Shown here: one piece after another, positions 1-8,172 of the stretch | Layout: each line of letters begins with the position of its first letter | How positions within the stretch are numbered: the first letter of the stretch is position 1 | Source of the DNA: Pseudomonas fluorescens | Lineage (GTDB): Bacteria > Pseudomonadota > Gammaproteobacteria > Pseudomonadales > Pseudomonadaceae | Direction: 5' to 3' | Length of the DNA stretch: 64,000 nt | Assembly: GCF_902497785.1 (NCBI RefSeq) | Contig: NZ_CABVHK010000018.1 | Coordinates: 1-64,000 of the forward strand | Position numbers and translations under genes: made by a program | The notes under the pieces: model-generated | What the model saw: only the letters and a program-made list of their open reading frames with translations | What the model was told of the DNA's origin: nothing | Databases searched by the model: none

Positions 1-785
1 TCGTCAGCACCGGTGCAGTGGGCATTCTCTGGGCGGTGATCTGGTACGCGGTGTACCGCGAACCCCGGGATTTCAAAGGCGCCAATGACGCCGAGATCGA
101 GCTGATCCGTGAGGGCGGCGGGCTGGTGGATATCCAGGCCGAGCAGGCGAAGGTCAAGGCGAAATTCAGCTGGGCCGACCTTGGCATCGTGCTGACCAAA
201 CGCAAGTTGTGGGGCATCTACCTCGGGCAGTTCTGCCTCAATTCGACGCTGTGGTTTTTCCTGACGTGGTTCCCGACCTACCTGGTGAAATATCGCGGCA
301 TGGACTTCATCAAGTCCGGCCTGCTGGCGTCGTTGCCGTTTCTGGCGGCCTTTGTCGGCGTGCTGTGTTCCGGGTTTTTCTCCGACTTCCTGATCCGTCG
401 CGGCTACACCGTGGGCTTCGCCCGTAAGCTGCCGATCATCGGCGGCCTGCTGATCTCCACCTCGATCATCGGTGCCAACTTCGTCGAGTCGACGCCACTG
501 GTGATTGCGTTCCTGGCGTTGGCGTTCTTCGGCAACGGACTGGCGTCGATCACCTGGTCGCTGGTTTCAACCCTGGCGCCGGCACGACTGTTGGGATTGA
601 CGGGCGGGGTGTTCAACTTCATCGGCAACCTGTCGGCCATTACCACGCCGATTGTCATCGGTTTCCTCGCCACCGGTGATTCGTTCGCGCCGGCGATCAC
701 CTACATCTCGGTTCTGGCATTGATCGGTGCGCTTTCCTACATCCTCCTGGTCGGAAAAGTCGAGCGTATCAAGTTGTCGTCGTAG
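1..785 (+). CDS. MFS transporter, C-terminal part (5' end outside window)
   Basis: The frame is open to the left edge, so only the last ~260 residues are present. They hold about six hydrophobic helices with the polar central loop first, as in the C-terminal half of a 12-TM major facilitator. The composition, with the WFPTYLV stretch near residue 85 of the visible part, resembles the anion:cation symporter group that carries sugar acids such as galactonate or glucarate. That substrate is inferred only. It ends in TAG 54 bases before an IclR-type regulator on the same strand, which probably controls it or belongs to the same catabolic locus. Confidence 0.85.
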   Translation, partial: VSTGAVGILWAVIWYAVYREPRDFKGANDAEIELIREGGGLVDIQAEQAKVKAKFSWADLGIVLTKRKLWGIYLGQFCLNSTLWFFLTWFPTYLVKYRGMDFIKSGLLASLPFLAAFVGVLCSGFFSDFLIRRGYTVGFARKLPIIGGLLISTSIIGANFVESTPLVIAFLALAFFGNGLASITWSLVSTLAPARLLGLTGGVFNFIGNLSAITTPIVIGFLATGDSFAPAITYISVLALIGALSYILLVGKVERIKLSS

Positions 786-839
786 CCATCGGGCGACCAT
801 AATGCCGCCCGTTCACTCGCTCAACGGTAAAGGCTGGAT

Positions 840-1643
840 ATGCAGGAAGACACCCCAAAAATCGCCAAGGACGCCGCGCCGACCGGCACCCAGACCCTGC
901 TTCGCGGTTTGGGTGTGGTTCAGGCCGTGGCCAGTGGCGCGCGCGACTTGAAGGAAATCGCCCGGCTGATCGGCACCACGCGCAGCACCACCCATCGGCT
1001 GGCCAGTTGTCTGGTGGACGAGCGTTATCTGCGGGTGGTGCCGCAAGTTGGTTATCTGTTGGGGCCCAAATTGATCGAGCTGGGTTTTCAGGCTCGCGAG
1101 GAATTGCCGCTGGTGACCCTGGCCGGACCGTATCTGGATGAGTTGTCGGCGTTGACTGGCGACACCATTCACCTGGCGATTCGCGAGGGAGACGAGGTGC
1201 TGTACCTGCACAAGAATCCGGGGCGCAATGGTCCGGAAATGCGTTCGCGGGTTGGCCACCGCATGCCGTTGGCGCGCACCGGGATCGGCAAGGCGTTGAT
1301 GCTGGATGACACGCAGCAAGAATGGCAGCGTCTGTACGAAGTCAGCTTGCCGGCGGGTGGGAAAAATCTGTTCTGGCCGCAGCACCCAGAGCAATCGTGG
1401 GAGCAGTTTCAGCAGCGCATGATTGAGTATGTGGCAGGTGGCTACGCTTTCGATCTGGAAGACAACGAGCCGTCGATTCGTTGTGTGGCGGCGCCGATCC
1501 GTGATGCCAGCAAGCGCATCGTCGCCGGCATCAGCATCGCCAGCACCGTGCCCTACATGCCGCTGGAAAAAATGGCCGAGCTGATCCCCCTGATCAAAGG
1601 GGTCACGGTTCGGCTGTCGGCGGAGCTGGGCTTGAAGGTTTAG
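840..1643 (+). CDS. IclR-family transcriptional regulator
   Basis: 267 aa. Residues ~18-75 form a winged helix-turn-helix (LKEIARLIGTTRSTTHRLAS). The rest matches the IclR effector-binding domain, including the RVGHRMPLARTGIGKALM segment and a C-terminal AAPIRDASKRIVAGISIAS stretch. IclR proteins bind operators as dimers or tetramers and respond to small catabolites, often sugar acids or aromatics. It follows the truncated MFS gene on the same strand, so it is a candidate local regulator of that transporter. The effector cannot be read from sequence. The ATG was chosen because the HTH follows at the usual distance. Confidence 0.9.
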   Translation: MQEDTPKIAKDAAPTGTQTLLRGLGVVQAVASGARDLKEIARLIGTTRSTTHRLASCLVDERYLRVVPQVGYLLGPKLIELGFQAREELPLVTLAGPYLDELSALTGDTIHLAIREGDEVLYLHKNPGRNGPEMRSRVGHRMPLARTGIGKALMLDDTQQEWQRLYEVSLPAGGKNLFWPQHPEQSWEQFQQRMIEYVAGGYAFDLEDNEPSIRCVAAPIRDASKRIVAGISIASTVPYMPLEKMAELIPLIKGVTVRLSAELGLKV

Positions 1644-1650
1644 CACCGCA

Positions 1651-1676
1651 TTCGCGAGCAGGCTCGCTCCCACAGG
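1651..1676. repeat. REP element, single copy (family B)
   Basis: One copy of the TTCGCGAGCAGGCTCGCTCC palindrome followed by CACAGG, directly after the IclR stop. The same unit appears as inverted pairs elsewhere in the window (11300, 21227, 31461, 54617). Here it is solitary. Confidence 0.85.
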
Positions 1677-1707
1677 GGATTCGTGGTGGTGGCTTGAATC
1701 GCAGGCA

Positions 1708-1734
1708 ACAAAAAGGCCCCCAATCGGGAGCCTT
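1708..1734 (-). terminator. Rho-independent terminator of ETF-QO gene
   Basis: Read on the minus strand: stem AAGGCTCCC / GGGGGCCTT with loop GATT, then a T run. It lies 19 bases past the ETF-QO stop codon. Confidence 0.8.
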
Positions 1735-1752
1735 GATGCTCAGGCGTTCAGC

Positions 1753-3417
1753 TTACATGTTCGGGTAAGTCGGGCCGCCAGCACCTTCCGGCGCCACCCA
1801 GGTGATGTTCTGTGCAGGGTCCTTGATGTCGCAGGTCTTGCAGTGAACACAGTTCTGGGCGTTGATCTGGAAGCGCTTCTCGCCGTCTTCCTTGGTCACC
1901 ACTTCGTACACACCGGCCGGGCAGTAGCGCTGGGCAGGTTCATCGTACAGCGGCAGGTTTTTGCTGATCGGGATGCTCGGGTCGGTCAGCTTCAAGTGGC
2001 ACGGTTGTTCTTCTTCGTGGTTGGTACCGGAGATGAACACCGAGCTGAGTTTGTCGAAGCTGATCTTGCCGTCCGGTTTCGGATAGTCGATCTTCTTGCA
2101 GTCGGCTGCGAGCTTGAGGCACGCGTAATCCGGCTTGTTGTCGTGCAGGGTGAACGGCAGTTTGCCGCCGAAGATGTTCTGGTCCAGCCAATTGAAACCA
2201 CCGCCGACGATCGCGCCGAACTTGTGGATCGCCGGGCCGAAGTTGCGGCTGGCGAACAGTTCGTCGTAGAGCCAGCTCTTCTTGAAGGCGTCGACGTATG
2301 TGGTCAGCTCTTCGGTGCCGTCTTTCTCGGCGAACAACGCCTCGGCCACGGATTCAGCGGCGAGCATGCCGGACTTCATCGCGGTGTGGCTGCCTTTGAT
2401 CTTGGCAAAATTCAGGGTGCCGAGGTCGCAACCGATCAGCGCGCCGCCCTTGAAGACCATTTTCGGCAGCGAGTTCAGGCCGCCCTTGCAGATGGCGCGG
2501 GCGCCGTAGCTGATGCGCTTGCCGCCTTCCAGGTATTGCTTGAGCACCGGGTGATGCTTGAGGCGCTGGAACTCATCGAACGGCGACAGGAAAGTGTTGC
2601 TGTAGGACAGATCGACGATCAGGCCGACAACCACCTGATTGTTTTCCAGGTGATAAAGGAAGGAGCCGCCGGTGTTCTCGGAGCCCATGATGTCCATCGG
2701 CCAGCCGGCGGTGTGGACGACCAGACCTGGCTGATGTTTGGCCGGGTCGACTTCCCAGATTTCTTTTAGACCGATGCCGTAGTGCTGGGCGTCGGCTTCG
2801 CTGTCGAGGTTGAAACGCTTGATCAGTTGCTTGCCGATGTGACCGCGGCAACCTTCGGCGAACAGCGTGTACTTGCCACGCAGTTCCATGCCCGGGGTGT
2901 ACAGGCCTTCTTTCGGATGGCCTTCGCGATCAACGCCCAGATCACCGGTGATGATCCCGCGAACCACGCCGTTCTCGTCGAACAGCGCTTCCTGAGCGGC
3001 AAAGCCCGGGTAGATTTCCACGCCCAGGTTCTCGGCCTGCTGGGCCAGCCAGCGGCACAGGTTGCCCAGGGAGATAATGTAGTTGCCTTCGTTGTGCATG
3101 GTCTTGGGCACAAAGAAGTCGGGGATTTTCTGCGCGCTGTCGGCATTTTTCAGGACGAAAATGTCATCGCGGCTGACCGGCGTGTTCAGCGGCGCGCCGA
3201 GTTCTTTCCAGTCCGGGAACAATTCGTTGAGGGCGCGGGGTTCGAAAATCGCACCGGAGAGAATATGTGCGCCGACTTCGGAGCCTTTTTCGACCACGCA
3301 GACGCTGATTTCCTTACCGGCTTCGGCGGCCTTCTGCTTCAATCGGCAGGCAGCGGAAAGACCAGCGGGGCCGGCACCGACGATGACCACGTCGAATTCC
3401 ATGTATTCGCGTTCCAC
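1753..3417 (-). CDS. Electron transfer flavoprotein-ubiquinone oxidoreductase
   Basis: 554 aa, the usual length. It is a membrane-associated FAD and [4Fe-4S] protein that passes electrons from reduced ETF to ubiquinone during fatty-acid and amino-acid oxidation. The N-terminus has the dinucleotide motif VVIVGAGPAGLSAA (residues ~10-23). The C-terminus has the ferredoxin-like cluster region, CPAGVYEV followed ~25 residues later by CVHCKTC. The start is GTG at 3417, with AGGAG seven bases upstream; the in-frame ATG five codons later has a poorer site. It is divergent from etfBA across a 547-bp control region and has its own terminator. Confidence 0.96.
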   Translation of the reverse strand: MEREYMEFDVVIVGAGPAGLSAACRLKQKAAEAGKEISVCVVEKGSEVGAHILSGAIFEPRALNELFPDWKELGAPLNTPVSRDDIFVLKNADSAQKIPDFFVPKTMHNEGNYIISLGNLCRWLAQQAENLGVEIYPGFAAQEALFDENGVVRGIITGDLGVDREGHPKEGLYTPGMELRGKYTLFAEGCRGHIGKQLIKRFNLDSEADAQHYGIGLKEIWEVDPAKHQPGLVVHTAGWPMDIMGSENTGGSFLYHLENNQVVVGLIVDLSYSNTFLSPFDEFQRLKHHPVLKQYLEGGKRISYGARAICKGGLNSLPKMVFKGGALIGCDLGTLNFAKIKGSHTAMKSGMLAAESVAEALFAEKDGTEELTTYVDAFKKSWLYDELFASRNFGPAIHKFGAIVGGGFNWLDQNIFGGKLPFTLHDNKPDYACLKLAADCKKIDYPKPDGKISFDKLSSVFISGTNHEEEQPCHLKLTDPSIPISKNLPLYDEPAQRYCPAGVYEVVTKEDGEKRFQINAQNCVHCKTCDIKDPAQNITWVAPEGAGGPTYPNM

Positions 3418-3573
3418 AGGTTATCTCCTACTCAAGGCTCAACAGTTTTTTTTCTAATTGGAGGTTTGGTGTCGCATCCATGAATCCCTGCGCGAGCGGG
3501 GAAGTGGACAATCGATGAGCCACCTTTCTCTCTGGGTGGCGCATTATATCTACACCACTCTCAGCGTCCAATA

Positions 3574-3587
3574 CAAACGTTTGTTTG
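3574..3587. promoter_or_regulatory. Candidate PsrA-type operator
   Basis: CAAAC-GTTT-GTTTG fits the published PsrA pattern of C/GAAAC, a short spacer, then GTTTG/C. It lies between ETF-QO and etfB. PsrA is a TetR-family sensor of long-chain fatty acids in Pseudomonas, and etf genes are among its reported targets in P. aeruginosa (from memory). It contains the perfect 12-base palindrome ACAAACGTTTGT. Binding is inferred. Confidence 0.5.
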
Positions 3588-3642
3588 AATCGGCTCAAAC
3601 CCAGAGAAATCAAAGTCACGCGGCTTATGAGTGGCCATTTTG

Positions 3643-3680
3643 CCGTATTGACCGGAATAGGCGTTCCGGTCAATATACGG
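3643..3680. repeat. Inverted repeat in the etf intergenic region
   Basis: Arms 3643-3657 (CCGTATTGACCGGAA) and 3664-3680 pair almost fully with a two-base bulge and a six-base loop. There is no T run, so it is not a standard terminator. It could be an operator or a leader hairpin. Confidence 0.6.
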
Positions 3681-3720
3681 TCGGTTTTGCGCTCGCCGTA
3701 GGCTGACTGTTGGTATCAAG

Positions 3721-3890
3721 AGCACCTCTAAAGACAGGGCGATGGCCGTACAAGGTGATGCGTCGCGCGGGTTTGGCGCGCAGTTTACACGCCGCGATAT
3801 TGAATGACTTGTCGGTCACCACTGACCAACGGTCATCAGCATCCCGAGCGTTGGTCACTTGACCCTCATGCCAGCGTTTTTAGAGGTGCC
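3721..3890. repeat. 170-bp segment bounded by 15-base inverted repeats
   Basis: Arms 3721-3735 (AGCACCTCTAAAGAC) and 3876-3890 pair with two mismatches. The interior contains repeated TTGGTCA / TGACCAA elements around 3815-3865. The right arm ends 74 bases before etfB. It may be a structured etfBA leader, a cluster of operators or a small transposable remnant; I cannot decide which. No convincing ORF lies inside. Confidence 0.5.
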
Positions 3891-3964
3891 CTTGCGCCGA
3901 TGAGCATCAAACCGCCAGGTTCGCCTAGGCGACTTTCTTTTCACCGGAGAGTATCGAGGAATCC

Positions 3965-4714
3965 ATGAAGGTTCTTGTAGCTGTCAAACGCGTTGTGGAT
4001 TACAACGTCAAGGTTCGCGTCAAGGCGGACAATTCCGGCGTCGACCTCGCTAACGTGAAGATGTCGATGAACCCGTTCTGCGAAATCGCCGTGGAAGAAG
4101 CCGTACGCCTGAAAGAAAAAGGTGTTGCGACTGAAATCGTCGTCGTCTCCATCGGCCCGACCACGGCTCAAGAGCAACTGCGCACCGCGCTGGCTCTGGG
4201 TGCCGACCGCGCCATCCTCGTCGAATCCGCTGAAGATCTGACTTCCCTGGCTGTTGCCAAGCTGCTCAAGGCTGTTGTCGACAAGGAACAGCCTCAGCTG
4301 GTGATCCTTGGCAAACAGGCCATCGACAGCGACAACAACCAGACTGGCCAGATGCTCGCAGCATTGAGCGGCTACGGTCAGGGCACCTTCGCTTCGAAAG
4401 TCGAAGTGTCTGGCGACAGCGTTGCCGTGACCCGCGAAATCGACGGCGGCGCGCAGACAGTTTCCCTGAAGCTGCCAGCCATCGTCACCACCGACCTGCG
4501 TTTGAACGAGCCGCGTTATGCGTCCCTGCCAAACATCATGAAAGCCAAGAAGAAGCCTCTCGAAGTGCTGACTCCGGACGCTTTGGGCGTTTCCACCGCC
4601 TCCACCAACAAGACCGTGAAAGTCGAAGCGCCAGCTGCACGCAGCGCGGGTATCAAGGTCAAGTCGGTGGCTGAACTGGTCGAGAAACTGAAAAACGAAG
4701 CGAAGGTAATCTAA
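3965..4714 (+). CDS. etfB: Electron transfer flavoprotein beta subunit
   Basis: 249 aa, the family length. It starts MKVLVAVKRVVDYNVKVRVK and contains the AMP-binding adenine-nucleotide-hydrolase-like fold, with SIGPTTAQEQLRTALALGADRAI at residues ~61-83. EtfB and EtfA form a soluble heterodimer that accepts electrons from acyl-CoA and other dehydrogenases and passes them to ETF-QO. A GAGGA site sits four bases before the ATG. etfA follows two bases after the stop, so the two are cotranscribed and probably coupled in translation. Confidence 0.97.
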   Translation: MKVLVAVKRVVDYNVKVRVKADNSGVDLANVKMSMNPFCEIAVEEAVRLKEKGVATEIVVVSIGPTTAQEQLRTALALGADRAILVESAEDLTSLAVAKLLKAVVDKEQPQLVILGKQAIDSDNNQTGQMLAALSGYGQGTFASKVEVSGDSVAVTREIDGGAQTVSLKLPAIVTTDLRLNEPRYASLPNIMKAKKKPLEVLTPDALGVSTASTNKTVKVEAPAARSAGIKVKSVAELVEKLKNEAKVI

Positions 4715-4716
4715 TC

Positions 4717-5646
4717 ATGACTATCTTGGTAATCGCTGAACACGACAACAAAGTAGTGGCCCCGGCCACCCTGAACACAGTGGCTGCTGCTGCCAAAATC
4801 GGCGGCGACATCCACGTGCTGGTTGCCGGCCAGAACGTTGGCGCCGTGGCTGAAGCCGCTGCGAAAATCGCTGGCGTGGCTAAAGTGCTGGTGGCCGACA
4901 ACGCCGCCTACGCTCACCAACTGCCGGAAAACGTCGCGCCGCTGGTGGCTGAGCTGGGCGCTGGCTACAGCCACATCCTGGCTGCCGCCACTTCCAACGG
5001 CAAAAACATCCTGCCGCGCGTTGCCGCTCAGCTGGACGTTGACCAGATCTCCGAGATCATCTCGGTCGAAAGCGCTGACACCTTCAAGCGCCCGATCTAC
5101 GCCGGTAACGCCATCGCTACCGTGCAATCGACTGCTGCAATCAAAGTGATCACTGTGCGTGCCACCGGTTTCGACCCGGTTGCTGCTGAAGGTGGTTCGG
5201 CTGCCGTTGAAGCGGTTGCGGCTGCTCACGACGCTGGCACTTCGAGCTTCGTTGGTGAAGAACTGGCCAAGTCCGATCGTCCGGAACTGACCGCTGCCAA
5301 AATCGTCGTTTCCGGCGGTCGCGGCATGCAGAATGGCGACAACTTCAAACACCTGTACGCCTTGGCCGACAAGCTGGGCGCTGCCGTCGGTGCTTCCCGC
5401 GCCGCGGTCGACGCAGGTTTTGTACCGAACGACATGCAGGTCGGTCAAACCGGCAAAATCGTTGCTCCACAGCTGTACATCGCCGTCGGTATCTCCGGCG
5501 CGATCCAGCACCTGGCCGGCATGAAAGACTCCAAAGTGATCGTTGCGATCAACAAGGACGAAGAAGCGCCGATCTTCCAGGTGGCCGATTACGGCCTGGT
5601 GGCGGACTTGTTCGAAGCCATCCCTGAGTTCGAGAAGCTGGTCTAA
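4717..5646 (+). CDS. etfA: Electron transfer flavoprotein alpha subunit
   Basis: 309 aa. The N-terminal half (MTILVIAEHDNK...) is the ETF alpha/beta fold. The C-terminal FAD-binding domain is clear: VVSGGRGM near residue 195 and VGQTGKIVAPQLYIAVGISG near 245-264, followed by QHLAGM. It carries the redox-active FAD of the ETF heterodimer. It is the second gene of the etfBA unit and is closed by a strong terminator 23 bases downstream. Confidence 0.97.
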   Translation: MTILVIAEHDNKVVAPATLNTVAAAAKIGGDIHVLVAGQNVGAVAEAAAKIAGVAKVLVADNAAYAHQLPENVAPLVAELGAGYSHILAAATSNGKNILPRVAAQLDVDQISEIISVESADTFKRPIYAGNAIATVQSTAAIKVITVRATGFDPVAAEGGSAAVEAVAAAHDAGTSSFVGEELAKSDRPELTAAKIVVSGGRGMQNGDNFKHLYALADKLGAAVGASRAAVDAGFVPNDMQVGQTGKIVAPQLYIAVGISGAIQHLAGMKDSKVIVAINKDEEAPIFQVADYGLVADLFEAIPEFEKLV

Positions 5647-5668
5647 TCCAGCTGCTTGACCTATAAAG

Positions 5669-5698
5669 AGCCCGACCTTTTGGTCGGGCTTTTTTTTT
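5669..5698 (+). terminator. Rho-independent terminator of etfBA
   Basis: Perfect nine-base stem AGCCCGACC / GGTCGGGCT with TTTT loop, then a run of T. Confidence 0.95.
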
Positions 5699-5706
5699 GC
5701 TCATCC

Positions 5707-5806
5707 GTAGGAGCGGTCGAGTGAAACGAGGCTGCGATCTTTTGACTTTGTTTTTACACGCGAGAGCAAAAAGATCGCAGCCTCGTTTCACTCGGCAGCT
5801 CCTACG
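5707..5806. repeat. REP inverted pair (family A)
   Basis: Two inverted copies of a GTAGGAGC...GAGGCTGCGATCTTTT unit, separated by ~30 bases. Relatives occur at 7866, 28482, 35462 and 59889. This copy and 7866 share a GAGTGAAACGAG-type insert in the arm that the others lack. Confidence 0.85.
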
Positions 5807-5837
5807 GGCGATAACCGGATTTGAGAGGGAGAGTGTC

Positions 5838-6671
5838 GTGCGACGAATGTTCGGTTGGTCATTGCTGCTGGGTCTTTCGGTGCTGCCTTCGCTAGCCATC
5901 GCTGCGGGCAAGTGCGAGCGCCTGATTGTCACCGGCAGCCCGGACGCACCGCCCTACCTGTGGCAAGACCCGCAAAATCCAAAACACCTGATCGGCGCCA
6001 GTGCCGATCTGTTGCAGCACGTGGCCGGGCAGTTAGGCATCAAGGTCGAAATGCTGTACGCCGGAAAACGCTCCCAGGCGCTGGAAGAAGTGCGCAGCGG
6101 GCGCATGGACATGCTGGCGGATGCGCCATTGACCGTCAGCGAGCTGGAAAGCCTGGATTACATTCATCCACCATTGCTGGAAAACGACTACCTGGTCTTT
6201 ACCCGAAAAGACTCGCCGTTGGTCTACACCGAAGCGCAGGACCTGCACGGTCATCCCGGCGCGCTGTCGGAAAAGTCTCGAATGACCCCGGAATTCGGCA
6301 CATTTGCCGAGCAGCAGTTGACCCTCTTGCGCCCCCCGAACCTGACCCAGGCCTTTCAGAAGTTGCTGTTGGGGGAAGTTGAATTCGTTCTTGCTGGACG
6401 CTATTCGGGCATGGCGGCTGCACAGACGTTAAGCATGGCCAATGACCTTGTCGCGCGTCCCCAACCAGTCGATAAACCCGGCCTGTTCCTCGCGGTTTCT
6501 CATAACTCGGCCTGCAACGATCCGTGGTTGCGCGGACAGCTGGCTAAAAAGATGACAGAATTGCCCGCGTCCGGACTGACGGAAGCCGTGCTGTTGCGCA
6601 ATATCGAACGCTGGAAAGCACAACTTTCTCAACGGCAACAGCAACCACCCGCCAGTACCCCAAAACAGTAG
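5838..6671 (+). CDS. Periplasmic substrate-binding-domain protein (SBP family 3-like)
   Basis: 277 aa from the GTG at 5838, which has AGGGAG six bases upstream. A longer in-frame start at 5697 would run through the REP pair and is unlikely. A signal peptide spans residues ~1-25 (MFGWSLLLGLSVLPSLAIAAG). The body resembles extracellular solute-binding proteins of family 3: RLIVTGSPDAPPYLW at the start, then GASADLLQHVAGQLGIKVEM and a SGRMDMLADAPLT segment. No permease or ATPase gene is nearby, so it may be an orphan sensor or binding protein. Two lipoprotein genes follow ten bases later, suggesting one envelope operon. Confidence 0.8.
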   Translation: MRRMFGWSLLLGLSVLPSLAIAAGKCERLIVTGSPDAPPYLWQDPQNPKHLIGASADLLQHVAGQLGIKVEMLYAGKRSQALEEVRSGRMDMLADAPLTVSELESLDYIHPPLLENDYLVFTRKDSPLVYTEAQDLHGHPGALSEKSRMTPEFGTFAEQQLTLLRPPNLTQAFQKLLLGEVEFVLAGRYSGMAAAQTLSMANDLVARPQPVDKPGLFLAVSHNSACNDPWLRGQLAKKMTELPASGLTEAVLLRNIERWKAQLSQRQQQPPASTPKQ

Positions 6672-6680
6672 GGATTTTTA

Positions 6681-7037
6681 GTGAGTATTCGACCTCTTTT
6701 CGCTGCCCTGGCCGTTCTGGCTCTGGCGGGTTGTGCAGCCGATCCGGCGCCGAATGAACAAATTCGCCTGACCGAACAGGCACTGATCCAGGCCAAAGCC
6801 GTGGGCGCCACCGCCGACGAAGTGCCGGAAATGAAACTGGCCGAAGACAAGTTCAGCCGTGCCCAGGGCGACATGACTGATCAGTCCTACAAGCATGCGC
6901 GCATGCGCGCCGAGCAGGCCGAGCTGGATGCGCGTCTGGCGGAAGCCAAAGTGCTCACGCTCAAAAGTGAAGAGCAGTTGAATCTGCTCAACACCCGCAT
7001 CACTCGATTGCGCAAGCAAGTGGGGGATGCCCAATGA
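6681..7037 (+). CDS. DUF4398-type lipoprotein
   Basis: 118 aa with a GTG start. The lipobox LAGC near residue 17 predicts a lipid-anchored protein. The rest is Ala/Glu/Lys-rich helix, probably coiled coil, of the DUF4398 type (EQIRLTEQALIQAKAVGA...). It overlaps the next gene by four bases (ATGA). Pairing with an OmpA-domain lipoprotein suggests the two act together at the outer membrane or peptidoglycan. The function is unknown. Confidence 0.8.
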   Translation: MSIRPLFAALAVLALAGCAADPAPNEQIRLTEQALIQAKAVGATADEVPEMKLAEDKFSRAQGDMTDQSYKHARMRAEQAELDARLAEAKVLTLKSEEQLNLLNTRITRLRKQVGDAQ

Positions 7038-7846
7038 GTCTCAAATCCCAAGCGATCGGCAGCTTGATTCTCGTCGGCTGCGCGAGCCTGTATGGCTGCG
7101 CCGGTCAGCGCAGTGAAGCCGTGTTGCAAGAAGCGGGTGCCAACTTCCAGAAGGTCAAGGAAGATTCCAACGTACTGCGAATCGCCCCGAAAGACGTGAT
7201 CCGCGCCGGTGAATCCCTGGCTCGCGCCGACCGCCTGTCCAGCTACTGGGGCAGCGGTTCGGATGTGGTGCATTACGCCTACCTGAGCCAGCGCTACAGC
7301 GAAATTGCGCGTGAGCACACCAATCAAGTGCTCAATGAGGAGCGCGCGGCGAAGCTCGAACTGGAGCGCCAACGCCTGCAACTGGCGTTGCGCGAGTCCA
7401 AATTGCTCAGCGTGCAGCAGCAGGGCAAGTGGCTCGAAGAACAGATTGTTGCGTTGGCGACCATCCAGACCGATCGCGGTCTGGTGATGACCCTGGGCGA
7501 TGTGCTGTTCGACACCGGCGAAGCGGAACTGAAAAACTCGGCCAACCGTGTGGTATTGAAAATCGTGCAATTCCTGCAACTCAACCCCAAGCGTGTGGTG
7601 CGGATTGAAGGTTACGCCGACAGTACCGGCGGCAAGCAGGAGAACCTCAAGCTGTCCCGTGACCGCGCGCAATCGGTCGCGGACGTGTTGATGGACCTGG
7701 GGATTGACGACAAACGCATTCAGGTCGAAGGGTATGGCGACGAATACCCCGTGGACGCGAACGCCTCCGAACGGGGCAGGGCGCAGAACCGTCGGGTCGA
7801 AATCGTGTTCTCCGACGAAAAAGGCCAGCTCGGCGCCGCCCGCTAA
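7034..7846 (+). CDS. OmpA-family lipoprotein with N-terminal DUF4398-like helices
   Basis: 270 aa. The N-terminal hydrophobic segment with YGC near residue 22 looks like a lipobox. Residues ~30-140 are helical and charged. Residues ~150-262 are an OmpA-like peptidoglycan-binding domain: VLFDTGEAELKNSA, IEGYADSTGGKQENLKLSRDRA in pieces, and a GRAQNRRVEIV end. It would tie the outer membrane to peptidoglycan. It is translationally coupled to the preceding lipoprotein. A terminator at 7988 closes the cluster. Confidence 0.88.
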   Translation: MSLKSQAIGSLILVGCASLYGCAGQRSEAVLQEAGANFQKVKEDSNVLRIAPKDVIRAGESLARADRLSSYWGSGSDVVHYAYLSQRYSEIAREHTNQVLNEERAAKLELERQRLQLALRESKLLSVQQQGKWLEEQIVALATIQTDRGLVMTLGDVLFDTGEAELKNSANRVVLKIVQFLQLNPKRVVRIEGYADSTGGKQENLKLSRDRAQSVADVLMDLGIDDKRIQVEGYGDEYPVDANASERGRAQNRRVEIVFSDEKGQLGAAR

Positions 7847-7865
7847 TGGCTGACGCTCGAACCCT

Positions 7866-7976
7866 GTAGGAGCTGTCGAGAGAAACGAGGCTGCGATCTT
7901 TTGATCTTTTTTTTAAACAATTAAAGCGAAAAGATCGCAGCCTCGTTTCACTCGACAGCTCCTACACAGCTCCTAC
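7866..7976. repeat. REP inverted pair (family A)
   Basis: Inverted copies of the GTAGGAGCTG...GCTGCGATCTTTT unit. The right end carries an extra tandem copy of a 12-base CAGCTCCTACAC segment, a local slippage product. Confidence 0.85.
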
Positions 7977-7987
7977 ACAGCTTCTGC

Positions 7988-8021
7988 AACCCGGCCTTGC
8001 CAGTCAGCGCCGGGTTTTTTT
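7988..8021 (+). terminator. Rho-independent terminator
   Basis: Stem AACCCGGC / GCCGGGTT with a 13-base loop and T7. It ends the 5838-7846 cluster. Confidence 0.8.
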
Positions 8022-8046
8022 GCGCCTGCAAATAGCTTCGCAAAGC

Positions 8047-8077
8047 AGTACAGATTTTGCTGACACTGCACTGTACC
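8047..8077. promoter_or_regulatory. Inverted repeat, possible operator of the MocR-type gene
   Basis: AGTACAG at 8047-8053 and CTGTACC at 8071-8077 form an inverted repeat about 100 bases before the regulator start. GntR/MocR proteins often bind such repeats near their own promoters. This is inference only. Confidence 0.3.
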
Positions 8078-8172
8078 GTCGACTATTGTGGCAACTGTCC
8101 CCGTACACTTCTAAACTGTTCCGGTATTGTTTCACACAAGAATAAAATGCCCGTGAAATCGAGTGCTGCGTC

